Shown here one piece after another: positions 20,009-32,480 of a stretch of DNA of 64,000 nt. The DNA comes from CBDCNH01 sp965219015 (GTDB lineage: Bacteria; Pseudomonadota; Alphaproteobacteria; Rhodobacterales; Rhodobacteraceae): contig CBDCNH010000013.1 of assembly GCA_965219015.1 (NCBI GenBank), forward strand, positions 620,001 to 684,000, given 5' to 3'. The notes under the pieces are model-generated. The model saw only the letters and a list, made by a program, of their open reading frames with translations. It was not told the DNA's origin and ran no database searches. The translations under genes were made by a program, and so were the position numbers. Each line of letters opens with the position of its first letter. Position 1 is the first letter of the stretch.

Positions 20009-20944
20009 ATGGCTTACCGCTTCAAGTCCGACCTCGCACGTCGGGACGTCACCCCGAAGGATCTCTACCTCAACCGGCGTCAGATCATGGCGGCAGGCGC
20101 CGGTCTCGGCGCGGGATTGCTCGCGGCGCGGGCGGGGTTCGCCGAGGATCTCGGCCCGAACGTGAATCCGGCCTACGTGGCCGAACGCGACCCGAACACG
20201 CTCGAACAGATCACCAGCTACAACAATTTCTACGAGTTCGGCTACGACAAGGCCGATCCCGCGAAGAACGCCCACACGCTGACGGTCGAGCCGTGGTCGG
20301 TCGAGATTGGCGGGCTTGTCGAGACTCCGGGCAAGATGAGCCTCGCGGACATACTCGCCGGCACGACGATCGAGGAGCGCGTCTACCGGCTGCGCTGCGT
20401 CGAAGGCTGGTCGATGGTGATTCCCTGGGACGGGTTCCAGCTCTCGGCGCTGCTCGACCGGGTCGGCGTGAAGCCCGAGGCGAAGTTCGTCGCCTTCGAG
20501 ACGCTCCTGCGCCCCGAGGAGATGCCCGGCCAGCGCGCGCAGCTCCTCGACTGGCCCTACGTCGAGGGCCTTCGGGTCGACGAGGCGATGCACCCGCTGA
20601 CGTTCCTTGCGACCGGGCTCTACGGGGACGAGCTTCCCAAGCAGAACGGTGCTCCGATCCGGCTCGTGGTGCCGTGGAAGTACGGTTTCAAGTCGATCAA
20701 GTCGGTGACGAAGATCACGCTCGTCGACGCGCTGCCCTCGACGACCTGGAACGTGCAGAACGCGCGGGAGTACGGCTTCTACTCCAACGTGAATCCGGAC
20801 GTGGACCACCCGCGCTGGAGCCAGGCGACGGAGCGGCCGATCGGCGGCGGGCTCTTTGCCAAGCGCATCCCGACGCGGAAGTTCAACGGATACGACGAGG
20901 TCGCCAGCCTGTACGAAGGCATGGACCTCAAGCAGAACTTCTGA
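20009..20944 (+). CDS. msrP: Protein-methionine-sulfoxide reductase, molybdopterin catalytic subunit
   Basis: MsrP (YedY) reduces methionine sulfoxide in periplasmic proteins. The 311-aa protein has a twin-arginine signal (NRRQIMAAGAGLGAG, Arg23-Arg24) for folded export, and Cys130 in LRCVEGW, the ligand to the molybdenum. Other family blocks: YNNFYEFGYDKADP, WKYGFKSIKSV, and the C-terminal LFAKRIPTRKFNGYDEVA. The TGATG junction with msrQ implies translational coupling. Confidence 0.96.
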   Translation: MAYRFKSDLARRDVTPKDLYLNRRQIMAAGAGLGAGLLAARAGFAEDLGPNVNPAYVAERDPNTLEQITSYNNFYEFGYDKADPAKNAHTLTVEPWSVEIGGLVETPGKMSLADILAGTTIEERVYRLRCVEGWSMVIPWDGFQLSALLDRVGVKPEAKFVAFETLLRPEEMPGQRAQLLDWPYVEGLRVDEAMHPLTFLATGLYGDELPKQNGAPIRLVVPWKYGFKSIKSVTKITLVDALPSTTWNVQNAREYGFYSNVNPDVDHPRWSQATERPIGGGLFAKRIPTRKFNGYDEVASLYEGMDLKQNF

Positions 20945-21576
20945 TGGCAGGCTCGGTCGCGGTCTCGAGTTTCGCGCGGGACGTCAACGCGAGCATCCGC
21001 AAGGTGCCGGCCTGGCCCGTGTACGTGATTGGCGTGCTCCCGGCCGCGCTCATTCTCTGGCAGGCCTTCTCGGGCGGGCTCGGCGTGGACCCCGTAAAGG
21101 GGCTCGAACATTCGGTCGGCCAGTGGGGGCTCAAGTTCCTGGTGGCCAGCCTCTGCGTGACGCCCCTGAAGCGCCTGACCGGGATCAGCCTCCTGAAGTT
21201 CCGCCGGGCCCTCGGGCTCCTGGCGTTCTTTTACGTGGTCCTGCATCTCGCCACCTGGCTGGTGCTCGACATCCAGCTCCGCTGGGGCGACATCTGGGCC
21301 GACATCGTGAAGCGGCCCTACATCACGGTGGGGATGGTCGGCTTCGCGGCGCTCGTGCCGCTGGCGGTCACGTCCAATACCTACATGATGCGCCGGATGG
21401 GACCGGTCGGCTGGCGCCGGCTGCACCAGCTCGCCTATCTCGCCGCGCTCGCGGGAGCCGTACATTTCCTCATGCTGGTGAAGGCATGGCCGATCGAGCC
21501 CATCGCCTATGTCGTCGGGGTGGTCGTGCTCCTCGCCGCACGGGTGTGGTGGCAACGCGGGCGCTGGGCGAGCTGA
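20944..21576 (+). CDS. msrQ: Haem-binding membrane subunit MsrQ
   Basis: A 210-aa inner-membrane cytochrome b-type protein that passes electrons to MsrP. About six hydrophobic segments are visible, with the haem-ligand region LGLLAFFYVVLHLATW and a second histidine block WRRLHQLAYLAALAGAVHFL. The ATG overlaps the msrP stop by one base. The N-terminal ~18 residues are extra cytoplasmic sequence, common in the family. Confidence 0.94.
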   Translation: MAGSVAVSSFARDVNASIRKVPAWPVYVIGVLPAALILWQAFSGGLGVDPVKGLEHSVGQWGLKFLVASLCVTPLKRLTGISLLKFRRALGLLAFFYVVLHLATWLVLDIQLRWGDIWADIVKRPYITVGMVGFAALVPLAVTSNTYMMRRMGPVGWRRLHQLAYLAALAGAVHFLMLVKAWPIEPIAYVVGVVVLLAARVWWQRGRWAS

Positions 21577-21672
21577 GCGGACTACAAATGGACCAAGGCG
21601 AAACTGCTGCGACTAGATGTTGAGGGAGTTCGCCGACCGATAAGAAAACGTCATCTTCGCCGGAAAAAGCAC

Positions 21673-21701
21673 TTGCAGCCCCTGCGCGGTGACCGTAGAT
21701 A
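21673..21701 (+). promoter_or_regulatory. rRNA operon promoter
   Basis: TTGCAG (-35, 21673-21678), 17-base spacer, TAGATA (-10, 21696-21701). The preceding sequence is A-rich (GGAAAAAGC), which fits a UP-like element. It lies about 390 bases ahead of mature 16S, with boxA and a processing strand in between. No protein gene is supported in 21577-22087. Confidence 0.65.
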
Positions 21702-21844
21702 ACGCCTCACCCCGACGGACTAGCGCTGGACGGGTAGCGGGACGGACGGCACGAGAGATCGAGCAAGACACCCGCGAGACGAAATTGGAGATGAAGCAGG
21801 CAGGCGCGCCGAAGTATGGCGTCCCGGTCTGGTTTTGTCGCCGC

Positions 21845-21855
21845 GCTCTTTGAAA
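21845..21855 (+). promoter_or_regulatory. boxA antitermination site in the rRNA leader
   Basis: GCTCTTTGAAA resembles boxA (TGCTCTTTAACA), the NusB/NusE binding site that makes rRNA transcription termination-resistant. It sits directly before the 16S processing stem. Confidence 0.65.
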
Positions 21856-21863
21856 TCGCTAAG

Positions 21864-21893
21864 TACTGAAGAGATATGCGGGCGGTCTGGTCC
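21864..21893 (+). promoter_or_regulatory. 5' strand of the 16S precursor processing stem
   Basis: Bases 21864-21878 are fully complementary to 23640-23654, and pairing extends through 21893 / 23625 with one mismatch and three G-U pairs. This forms the long helix that brings both ends of pre-16S together for RNase III-type cutting. Confidence 0.85.
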
Positions 21894-22087
21894 AGTTCGA
21901 TGGATCATCCGACGCATATCGGCTCGCCAGGGGGCAACCCCGATGACGCGAGTGTCAGCTTCACCGTTTGATGTTGGTTTCGGTCTCCTCGGAGATCGGA
22001 GCGCATCGAACGGAAGACGGTGTCCGCGCAAGCGGATGCCACGATGTGCGACGGTTCGAACGTCAAGGACAGGCAGCGATGCCTTTC

Positions 22088-23556
<1,469 letters not shown>

Positions 23557-23624
23557 AGGCTCTCGCAGACCGGCTTGCCGGTTTCATGAGCCGACTTAGC
23601 ACGGCCTGGCAACAGGCCGACATC

Positions 23625-23654
23625 GGATCAGGCCGTCCTCATATCTCTTCAGTA
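23625..23654 (+). promoter_or_regulatory. 3' strand of the 16S precursor processing stem
   Basis: Complement of 21864-21893, lying between 16S and tRNA-Ile in the internal spacer. Confidence 0.85.
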
Positions 23655-23682
23655 TTGCATTGCAGGCTCACCGGCCTGTCTC

Positions 23683-23759
<77 letters not shown>

Positions 23760-23771
23760 AGCGCCCTTGAA

Positions 23772-23847
23772 GGGGCCTTAGCTCAGTTGGTAGAGCATCT
23801 GCTTTGCAAGCAGAGGGTCATCGGTTCGAATCCGATAGGCTCCACCA
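23772..23847 (+). tRNA. tRNA-Ala (anticodon TGC)
   Basis: 76-nt cloverleaf in the 16S-23S spacer: acceptor GGGGCCT/AGGCTCC, anticodon loop TTTGCAA with anticodon TGC, T arm GGTTCGAATCC, encoded CCA. It follows tRNA-Ile by 12 bases. Confidence 0.98.
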
Positions 23848-24046
23848 GATCCGACGAGATCGCAAAACACGTGATGTGCTTTGCCGTCCTGTTGGACGAT
23901 TGACATCGTATAGAGAGATACAATCAGCGTCGCTGGCACCCTCGAATGGGAGGGTGCAAGGGTTTCGACCCGACGGCGGCGTTGTCCAAGTCTAGTACAC
24001 TAACCAAGGAGCTGGCTCTGCGCTGGAGTCGGCTTCGGGAAAGTAC

Positions 24047-24093
24047 GTTTGTCCAGGACTTTGCGACGAGAGTCGTGCTTTTCCTGGATCAAA

Positions 24094-24098
<5 letters not shown>
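24047..24098 (+). promoter_or_regulatory. 5' strand of the 23S precursor processing stem
   Basis: This stretch is largely complementary to 26917-26974 beyond the 23S 3' end (for instance TCAAATCAAG with CTTGATTTGA, and GTCGTGCTT with AAGCACGTC), forming the pre-23S processing helix with a few internal bulges. Confidence 0.75.
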
Positions 24099-26916
<2,818 letters not shown>

Positions 26917-26922
<6 letters not shown>

Positions 26923-26974
26923 TTGATTCAGCAGAAGCACGTCTTTTGCGACAAGCGCGGACTTGGACAGGTTT
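26917..26974 (+). promoter_or_regulatory. 3' strand of the 23S precursor processing stem
   Basis: Counterpart of 24047-24098, ending before 5S rRNA. Confidence 0.75.
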
Positions 26975-26990
26975 GTATACTTCTTTCTTG

Positions 26991-27107
26991 GTTTGGTGGT
27001 CATAGCGCGAGCAAAACACCCGACCCCATTCCGAACTCGGCCGTTAAGTGCCGTTGCGCCGATGGTACTGCGTCTCAAGACGTGGGAGAGTAGGTCACTG
27101 CCAGACT
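26991..27107 (+). rRNA. rrf: 5S ribosomal RNA
   Basis: About 117 nt. The terminal helix GTTTGG/CCAGAC closes the molecule. The core contains the 5S signatures CCCATTCCGAACTCGG and GTGGGAGAGTAGGTC. It follows 23S by about 70 bases. Confidence 0.95.
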
Positions 27108-27160
27108 TAGCGAGAAGTATGCGTATCTCTTTATACGGTGCCCACCTGAAGCTTAAGCGT

Positions 27161-27237
<77 letters not shown>

Positions 27238-27266
27238 ATTTGCCACGCGCTACATCGTGCATACTC

Positions 27267-27284
27267 GCCGTCCTACTGGGCGGC
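27267..27284 (+). terminator. Possible rRNA operon terminator
   Basis: GCCGTCC-TACT-GGGCGGC forms a 7-bp stem with one G-U pair and is followed by ATTTGCATTT. It is the first hairpin after tRNA-fMet. The T-tract is imperfect. Confidence 0.4.
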
Positions 27285-27689
27285 ATTTGCATTTGCAGGA
27301 CCGGTAAAAGCTCTGTATAAACAACATCGGTTAAGGTCTATAGTGCTTCTTAAGCCGGTGCGGTTGGAAATTACAGAAGCACGCGCGGCGCCCCATAAGG
27401 AAGATCCTCTCGCAGGCTGAACACTAGACAGTGTCTTTGGATCGACGGCAATTCAATTAATGAACTGGAAGCTCACGCTGTCCATCACATCTGTGATCGA
27501 CGTCACGAGCAGCGCGTCGTTCTAGAGGTGCTACGTGCATAAACCTGCTCCAAGTAAAGGTTTGGCGCAGCATCTTGGTGCGCTCGCCTAGCGAGAGGGT
27601 TGCGCACAGGCACGCATGTACGCACCACAAGCAGGTGGCCCAGCATTTGAGCAAATTGGCAGGCATCTGGTCGTGGACGCTGTTAGGCT

Positions 27690-28513
27690 TTAAGCTTCGT
27701 GTTGTTGGCTTGACCGGCCGAAGACTTTGAAGGTCGGCCGTCCGAGGAGGTAGGGCCCATTGGCTGAGTCGTCCCTCACGGGAGGAACCGGCAATCTTGT
27801 CGAACTTTTCGGTTTTTTGCCTGCCTTGTGCGTGCTTGTCCAGGAGGCGGCACGGATGATCATCAGTAAAGCGAGAAGCTTTGCAAAAATCGCGAGACGA
27901 ATAGCTGCTACTCTCTTGCTTGAGGTCGATGCGCTTGGTGAAGCCCACAATCGCCTTCACAAACTGATCCTTTGTCGCCTTCTTTCGACGAGCGTCGCGA
28001 CGCTGCTCTTGCGCATCTCCGTCCCGAACTTGCCGCGAAGTCGATTTAACCCCGAAAGCCTCCTCTTCCATCATCTCGGCTTCGGATTTCTCCGTCTCGT
28101 CTACGCGATCGAAGGCTTCCTTCAGGCGCCCTTGTCGTTCTCATCGACCGACAATGCGAGCGAGTCCAAATCGATGATGCGGTTTCGAAGGCCGCGGACG
28201 ATAAATACGTCGCTGTCGCCGAGGCTGTTGTTCAAAACCTGCCACGGTTGGTATGGCCGACGACCGGTGATGAAGTCGCCGTAGCTATGAATGTGACTTC
28301 GGGGCCAAGGCACAGATTGGTAAAGACTGGACCGTCCTTTTTGCTGAACCGCAGCTTGCCGTCATCTGTTTCGATCAAGAAGGTATAATCCCCTTGGTGG
28401 CAAAGCTTCCGCAAGGCAACCCACCGATCTCGGCGAACCACCCGCTCTTCCACGAGACGCTCGATCTTGCCCGATCGGGGCCTCGCAATGCTGATCGAGG
28501 AGTCGCGTGTCAC
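27690..28513 (-). pseudogene. Unidentified gene with at least two frameshifts
   Basis: Minus-strand coding character jumps between frames. A first segment (28513 to about 28300) reads MTRDSSISIARPRSGKIERL... to FSKKDGPVFTNLCLGP. It continues in a second frame (SHIHSYGDFITGRRPYQPWQ ... IIDLDSLALSVDENDKG, to about 28134), and then in a third (LKEAFDRVDETEKSEAEMME ..., a charged helical stretch rich in Lys, Arg and Glu). The original protein is not recognised. G+C is lower than in the flanking core genes, suggesting imported DNA. Extent at the 3' end is uncertain. Confidence 0.45.
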
Positions 28514-28590
28514 TCAGCAGCGAGCGAGAAGATTCTGGATTGAAGCCGCCGAGTGGCTCTTTCAGGTCCGGCCCTGCCCACGGTCCAGAC

Positions 28591-28856
28591 TTATAACCAG
28601 TAAGTGACGAATGCGACGAGGGCGCATGCCGAGAGGAGCTGGACCGGGCACCGGTCATCCTGCGTTCCGATGCGGCGCCAATTCTTGAGGTGCGCGAAAC
28701 ATGGTCTCGATCTTGTGGCACAGGCGATAGAGCCGCGTCGTGTGGGATTCGGACCTTGCGGCCAACCTTTGACGAGATGCACGGGGAAATCCCCAATTCG
28801 ATCAGGGCGCTGCGGAACGAACCGGCATCATGACCCCGGTCCGATTGGTGTGGAAA
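28591..28856 (-). pseudogene. IS5-type transposase remnant (C-terminal part)
   Basis: Reading on the minus strand, DRGHDAGSFRSALIELGI, then SKVGRKVRIPHDAAL (about 28850-28725), corresponds to the block around the second aspartate in IS5-group DDE transposases. After a frameshift near 28735, HLKNWRRIGTQDDRC... ending FVTYWL (stop at 28591) matches the conserved C-terminal FGRLKDWRRIATRYDRC/VIFWL block, including the glutamate region. The upstream part is not preserved. Identification is from pattern memory. Confidence 0.6.
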
Positions 28857-29039
28857 TCCCGTCGTGATCTCCGTGGCTTGCAACGAATTTCCCTGCCGGG
28901 CGGGAACAGGGACGAAGGGTTCGACGATCAGGGTCTGCATTACGTCCGAAGAAGGAAGAACGCAGGATGAACACGGTGGCGTTGGGATAGTTAATCGCGC
29001 TTCTGCCAGTGCGCCTCGCCAGTGCTTCCGGCCGAGGGT

Positions 29040-29396
29040 TCATGCCAACCGGAAAAGCCGCTCCTGCACTTCCCACGCCATCGGGATGCCCGCGCAGAGG
29101 ACCGAGGCGACGGATATTTCGGGGGGCTGAAATCCATCAAGAATAGCGGCCCGAACGGATGGCGCGAGAAAGGCCAGCGGGATGCGTGCGCGGAACTAGG
29201 GTTCCGAATGTCCGGTCGTCGTCGCGATCTCGGTCAGGGATCTGCCTGCCTTTAGGGATCTCGCCCAAGTATGGGCTTCAGCCAGTGTGCGCAGGAGCAT
29301 CGGGTCAGGAGCAGGCTAAACGACGCCCGCAATTATGCGGGTCTCGACACCGCGTCGGCGGAGCGCAAGAGGAGAGACGAAGGTCAGGAGGCTCAA
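29040..29396 (-). pseudogene. C-terminal fragment of a large serine recombinase
   Basis: The minus strand reads LLRTLAEAHTWARSLKAGRS, then SLTEIATTTGHSEP-stop-FRARIPLAFLAP, then AAILDGFQPPEISVASV, ending RLFRLA-stop at 29040. This matches the C-terminal region of DUF2924-linked recombinases (typically LTRxYVxRLLPLAFLAPDIVEAILxGxQPPxLT). Two in-frame TAG codons are present. It is the continuation of the fragment at 30505-31690, separated from it by the IS481-family insertion. Confidence 0.6.
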
Positions 29397-30498
29397 TGTT
29401 CGATCCTATGGTTTGATGATGCGATCCTTTTCCCGGAATGGAAGGAAGCATTATGGGACAAGTTCGTCACCGCTGCGCCACGACCACGCACGCCGTCAGA
29501 GCAGCAAATACAGCGATCGCAATCTTCGCTCGCGGTGCTGAGCCGTGACTTGGGGATCAACCCGAAGACGGTAGCGAAGTGGCGGAAGCGGGCGGCGGTC
29601 GAGGATCTGAAGACCGGGCTGAGGGAGCCGCGCTCGACAGTTCTGACCGAGGCGGAGGAGGCGATGGTCGTCGCGTTCCGGCGCCATACCCTCCTGCCGC
29701 TCGATGACTGCCTCTACGCGCTTCAGCCGACGATCCCGCACCTGACGCGGTCAGCGCTGCACCGCTGCCTGCAGAGGCATGGCCTCTCGCGTCTGCCGGA
29801 TGTCGAAGGCGACAAGCCCAAGCGCCAGAAGTTCAAGCGCTACCCGATTGGGTTCTTTCACATCGACATTGCCGAAGTGCAGACTGCGGAAGGCAAGCTC
29901 CACCTCTTCGTCGGCATCGACCGGACATCCAAATTCGCCGTCACCCAGCTCGTCGAGAAGGCCGACAGGAAAACGGCGTGGGAGTTCCTGCGGCATATGC
30001 TCGAGGCATTCGCCTGCGGCTCATCCTATCAGGTCCACTCCATTCTCACAGACAACGGGATCCAGTTCGCCGAGCAGCGCAGGAACCGGAACACCGTCTA
30101 CTCCCGGCCGATGCGCTTCGACATGATCTGCGAGGGCGCGCCGAAGTCCGCCATCGGTCCGAGGACGATGGCGCGCGGGATCGAGCACCGGCTGACCAAG
30201 CCGAACCACCCCTGGAGAGACGAGGATCAGGAAACGATCCGGTGGATCGTTTTCCCGAGGAACGGCCAGGTCGAGCGAATGAACCGCACCATCAAGGAAG
30301 CGACCGTCAAGCGCTTCCACGACGAGAGCCACGATCAGCTCCGCACCCACCTCGGCGACTTCATGGCAGCCTACAACTTCGCCCGAAGGCTCAAGACCCT
30401 CGGTGGCCTCACGCCCTACGAACACATCTGCAAAATCTGGACATCAGAGCCGGATAGGTTCATCCTCAATCCGATCCACCCAATGCCGGGACTGAACA
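29397..30498 (+). mobile_element. IS481-family insertion sequence inside a recombinase gene
   Basis: About 1.1 kb, the usual size. The left end TGTTCGATCC (29397) and the inverted right end TGTTCAGTCC (30498 reading leftward) are imperfect inverted repeats. The single transposase gene fills the element and its stop codon lies in the right end. The element separates N- and C-terminal parts of a minus-strand recombinase gene. No clear target duplication was found (left flank GCTCAA, right flank CCTAGC; the CTAG is a known preference of IS481). Confidence 0.65.
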
Positions 30499-30503
30499 CC
30501 TAG
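29453..30503 (+). pseudogene. IS481-family DDE transposase, N-terminally frameshifted and with in-frame insertions
   Basis: The expected start MGQVRHRCATTTHAVRAA (ATG 29453) is in one frame, but from IQRSQSSLAVLSRDLGINPK onward the protein is in another; one extra A in the run at 29506-29508 explains this. Later parts match IS481 transposases: HTH (NPKTVAKWRKRAAVED), FFHIDIAEVQ and LTDNGIQF with the two Asp, and NGQVERMNRTIKEATVKRF with the Glu. Unusual extra segments lie between second Asp and Glu: GAPKSAIGPRTMARG before IEHRL, and RDEDQETIRWIVFPR before NGQVERM. Relatives I recall read directly ANGIEHRLTKPNHPWTNGQVERM. Probably inactive. Confidence 0.75.
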
Positions 30504-30504
30504 C

Positions 30505-31690
30505 ATCCAGCGCTTCGGTCGTGACATTCAGCGCGGCGGAGATCGGACGGGCAGCAAGCCGCAGACGGACGTGGTCGTGTTCGAGGCAGACGACCTCGAT
30601 GAGCGTGCCGACACGCATCGGGTCTGTCTCGACCTCCGTGGCGAGCGCCTGTGCCCGTCGCGCGATGTTCGCCGCATGCGTCCCATCCGGTGCGGCGAGA
30701 AGGGCATGTCGCTCGGCCAAGGCGCGCAGGTGAGCCGCAACGATCCGGTGAAGGGTCGCCTCGATCGTCGCGGCCGGCAGCCCCCAGCCCGTCGGATCGA
30801 TGCCGCCGGCAATCAGGCGATGCGAGACGTAATAGGCAAAGCGCCGGCCATGGCGCTGCGTCTGCGTCGGCGTCAGGATATCGCCGGTCCCGTCACGCAG
30901 CTTGCCAGTCAGCATACGCGCCTGTAGTGCTTCGTTGCTGCGACCGCGCGGCCTGGCGCGCACGGCGATAAGGCATGCCTGCACCGTGTCCTACAGTTCC
31001 GTGTCGATGATGCGGCCATGCCGACCGGGGTAGGTCCGGTCCTTGTGCCGAATGCGGCCGATGTAGACGGGATTGGTCAGCAGGTAGTGGATCTGGCCCC
31101 GAGTGAACGGGCCGGTGCCCCGAACACGGACAGACGGGGTAACGCCCGCCTTTGGCCGCAGGCCAAGCCGTGTGGCCTCGATCTCGATCAGGCGCAGATT
31201 GCCGAGATCGCGGTAGAGGCGAAAGATGTGCCGCACCGTCTCCGCTTCGTCTTCCTTGAGCAGAAGTTCGCGACGCAGCGGATCGGGGTGGCGGTCATAG
31301 CCGAGCGGCAGGGTGCCGCCCATCCAGAGGCCCTTCTTCTTGGAGGCGGCGATCTTGTCGCGGATGTGCTCCGCCGTCGCTTCACGCTCGAACTGCGCAA
31401 AGGAGAGGAGGACATTAAGCGTCAGCCGCCCCATCGAGGTGGCGGTGTTGAAGGCCTGCGTGACGGAGACGAAGGAGCAGCCGCGCGCGTCGAGCCGCTC
31501 GACGAGGCGACCAAAGTCAGCGAGCGAGCGTGTCAGGCGATCGATCTTGTAGACCACGACCATGCCGATGCGACCGGCGTCGATCTCGTCAAGGAGCCGC
31601 TGGAGGCTCGGCCTGTCGAGAGTTCCGCCGGACAGCCCGCCATCGTCGAAGCGGTTAGGCACGAGCTTCCAGCCTTCGTAGCGCGGGCGA
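30505..31690 (-). pseudogene. Large serine recombinase, N-terminus deleted, amber stop, 3' part displaced
   Basis: The minus strand from 31690 reads YEGWKLVPNRFDDGGLSGG, DAGRIGMVVVYKIDRLTRSL, SVTQAFNTATSMGRLTLNVL, QFEREATAEHIRDKIAASKK and MGGTLPLGYDRHP: the resolvase catalytic domain from its middle on, then the recombinase domain (FTRGQIHYLLTNPVYIGRIRHKDRTYPG). The first ~60 residues with the catalytic serine motif (YTRKSS-type) are missing. A TAG at 30991-30993 replaces a conserved Trp codon (HGRIIDTEL-stop-DTVQACL); downstream the frame stays open to the IS481 junction near 30505. Non-functional. Such recombinases mobilise integrative elements or prophages. Confidence 0.8.
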
Positions 31691-31880
31691 TGGCCGAGAG
31701 CGAGCGGTGGCGCGCACCTTCCCACATGAATCCGTTGGGCACAACATCAACGACATGGGTGGTGCCGTTCCAAGTCCGCAAGAGCCGCGCGCCCGGACGC
31801 AGCGTAGGTGCGGCCTTGCGCGCGTCGCCTGCCACGATGCATTCGAGGCGTGCCAGCTCCGGAAGGATGCGAGACCGCAC
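31681..31880 (-). pseudogene. DUF2924 gene fragment fused to the recombinase remnant
   Basis: In a second frame the minus strand reads ILPELARLECIVAGDARKAA, PTLRPGARLLRTWNGTTHVV and GARHRSLSAIARA, the core of DUF2924 proteins. The family normally continues ITGTRWSGPRFFGL, but here the sequence jumps into the recombinase at about 31681-31690. DUF2924 genes normally stand directly upstream of this recombinase type, so one deletion removed the end of one gene and the start of the next. The N-terminal part upstream of 31880 is not clearly preserved. Confidence 0.7.
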
Positions 31881-32140
31881 CGCTTGCCGGGCGGCAAGGA
31901 GGGGATGCGTGCGTCGACCCGCGGCGCTTGGTTGGAGGCGTTCTGCCCCGCAGGATCATCGTCCGGCCGATCTGAAATGCCACCGTGCGGCATGGGATCA
32001 GAGCAGCGCGGGCGGCGCGCGGGCGGATATAGGGGGATTGCCGGCCCGTGCGCGGGCGACGAGGCGCCCAAGGTTCCGCCAGACGAGAGCCGGCGTCGCG
32101 CGGCGGACACACGGGGCGACGTGGATGTCCGGCGGATCGC

Positions 32141-32365
32141 TCAGGAGGCGGTAGGAGGGACAGTGATGCTTCTCATGCGACGAGCCTTCGCCGCAAAGTT
32201 CATGAAAAGACCCGCCAGTTGCCAGATCTGCCGCCTTATCTGGGACCGTGTGCTCCGGCGCCATCCGCGCAGCCGAACGACGCTGGCCATTGCGACCGTC
32301 AGGATGACGGCCGTGCAGATGAGTACATGGCTTTGCCTCAAGACTGCCATTTGTGGTTTCGACAT
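32141..32365 (-). CDS. Small hypothetical protein
   Basis: A 74-aa open frame starting MSKPQMAVLRQSHVLICTAV with one possible hydrophobic helix (residues 13-29) and a basic tail. No family recognised and no strong ribosome site. It lies in the decayed stretch 31881-32480, where I see no other supportable gene. It could be a non-coding frame in a transposon remnant. Confidence 0.25.
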   Translation of the reverse strand: MSKPQMAVLRQSHVLICTAVILTVAMASVVRLRGWRRSTRSQIRRQIWQLAGLFMNFAAKARRMRSITVPPTAS

Positions 32366-32480
32366 GCAGAGAAGCCCGCTTCAGGCGCTTCTCCGGAACG
32401 CCGGACCTTACGCACAAATGCGACGGGCGCCAGCAGGCCACAGCGGTCTCATGGCGCCCGTCACGTTCATGTTTCGGTCG

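Noticed and set aside
28022..29076. Possible plus-strand genes opposite the IS5 and recombinase remnants
   Set aside because: Family similarity is on the minus strand only.
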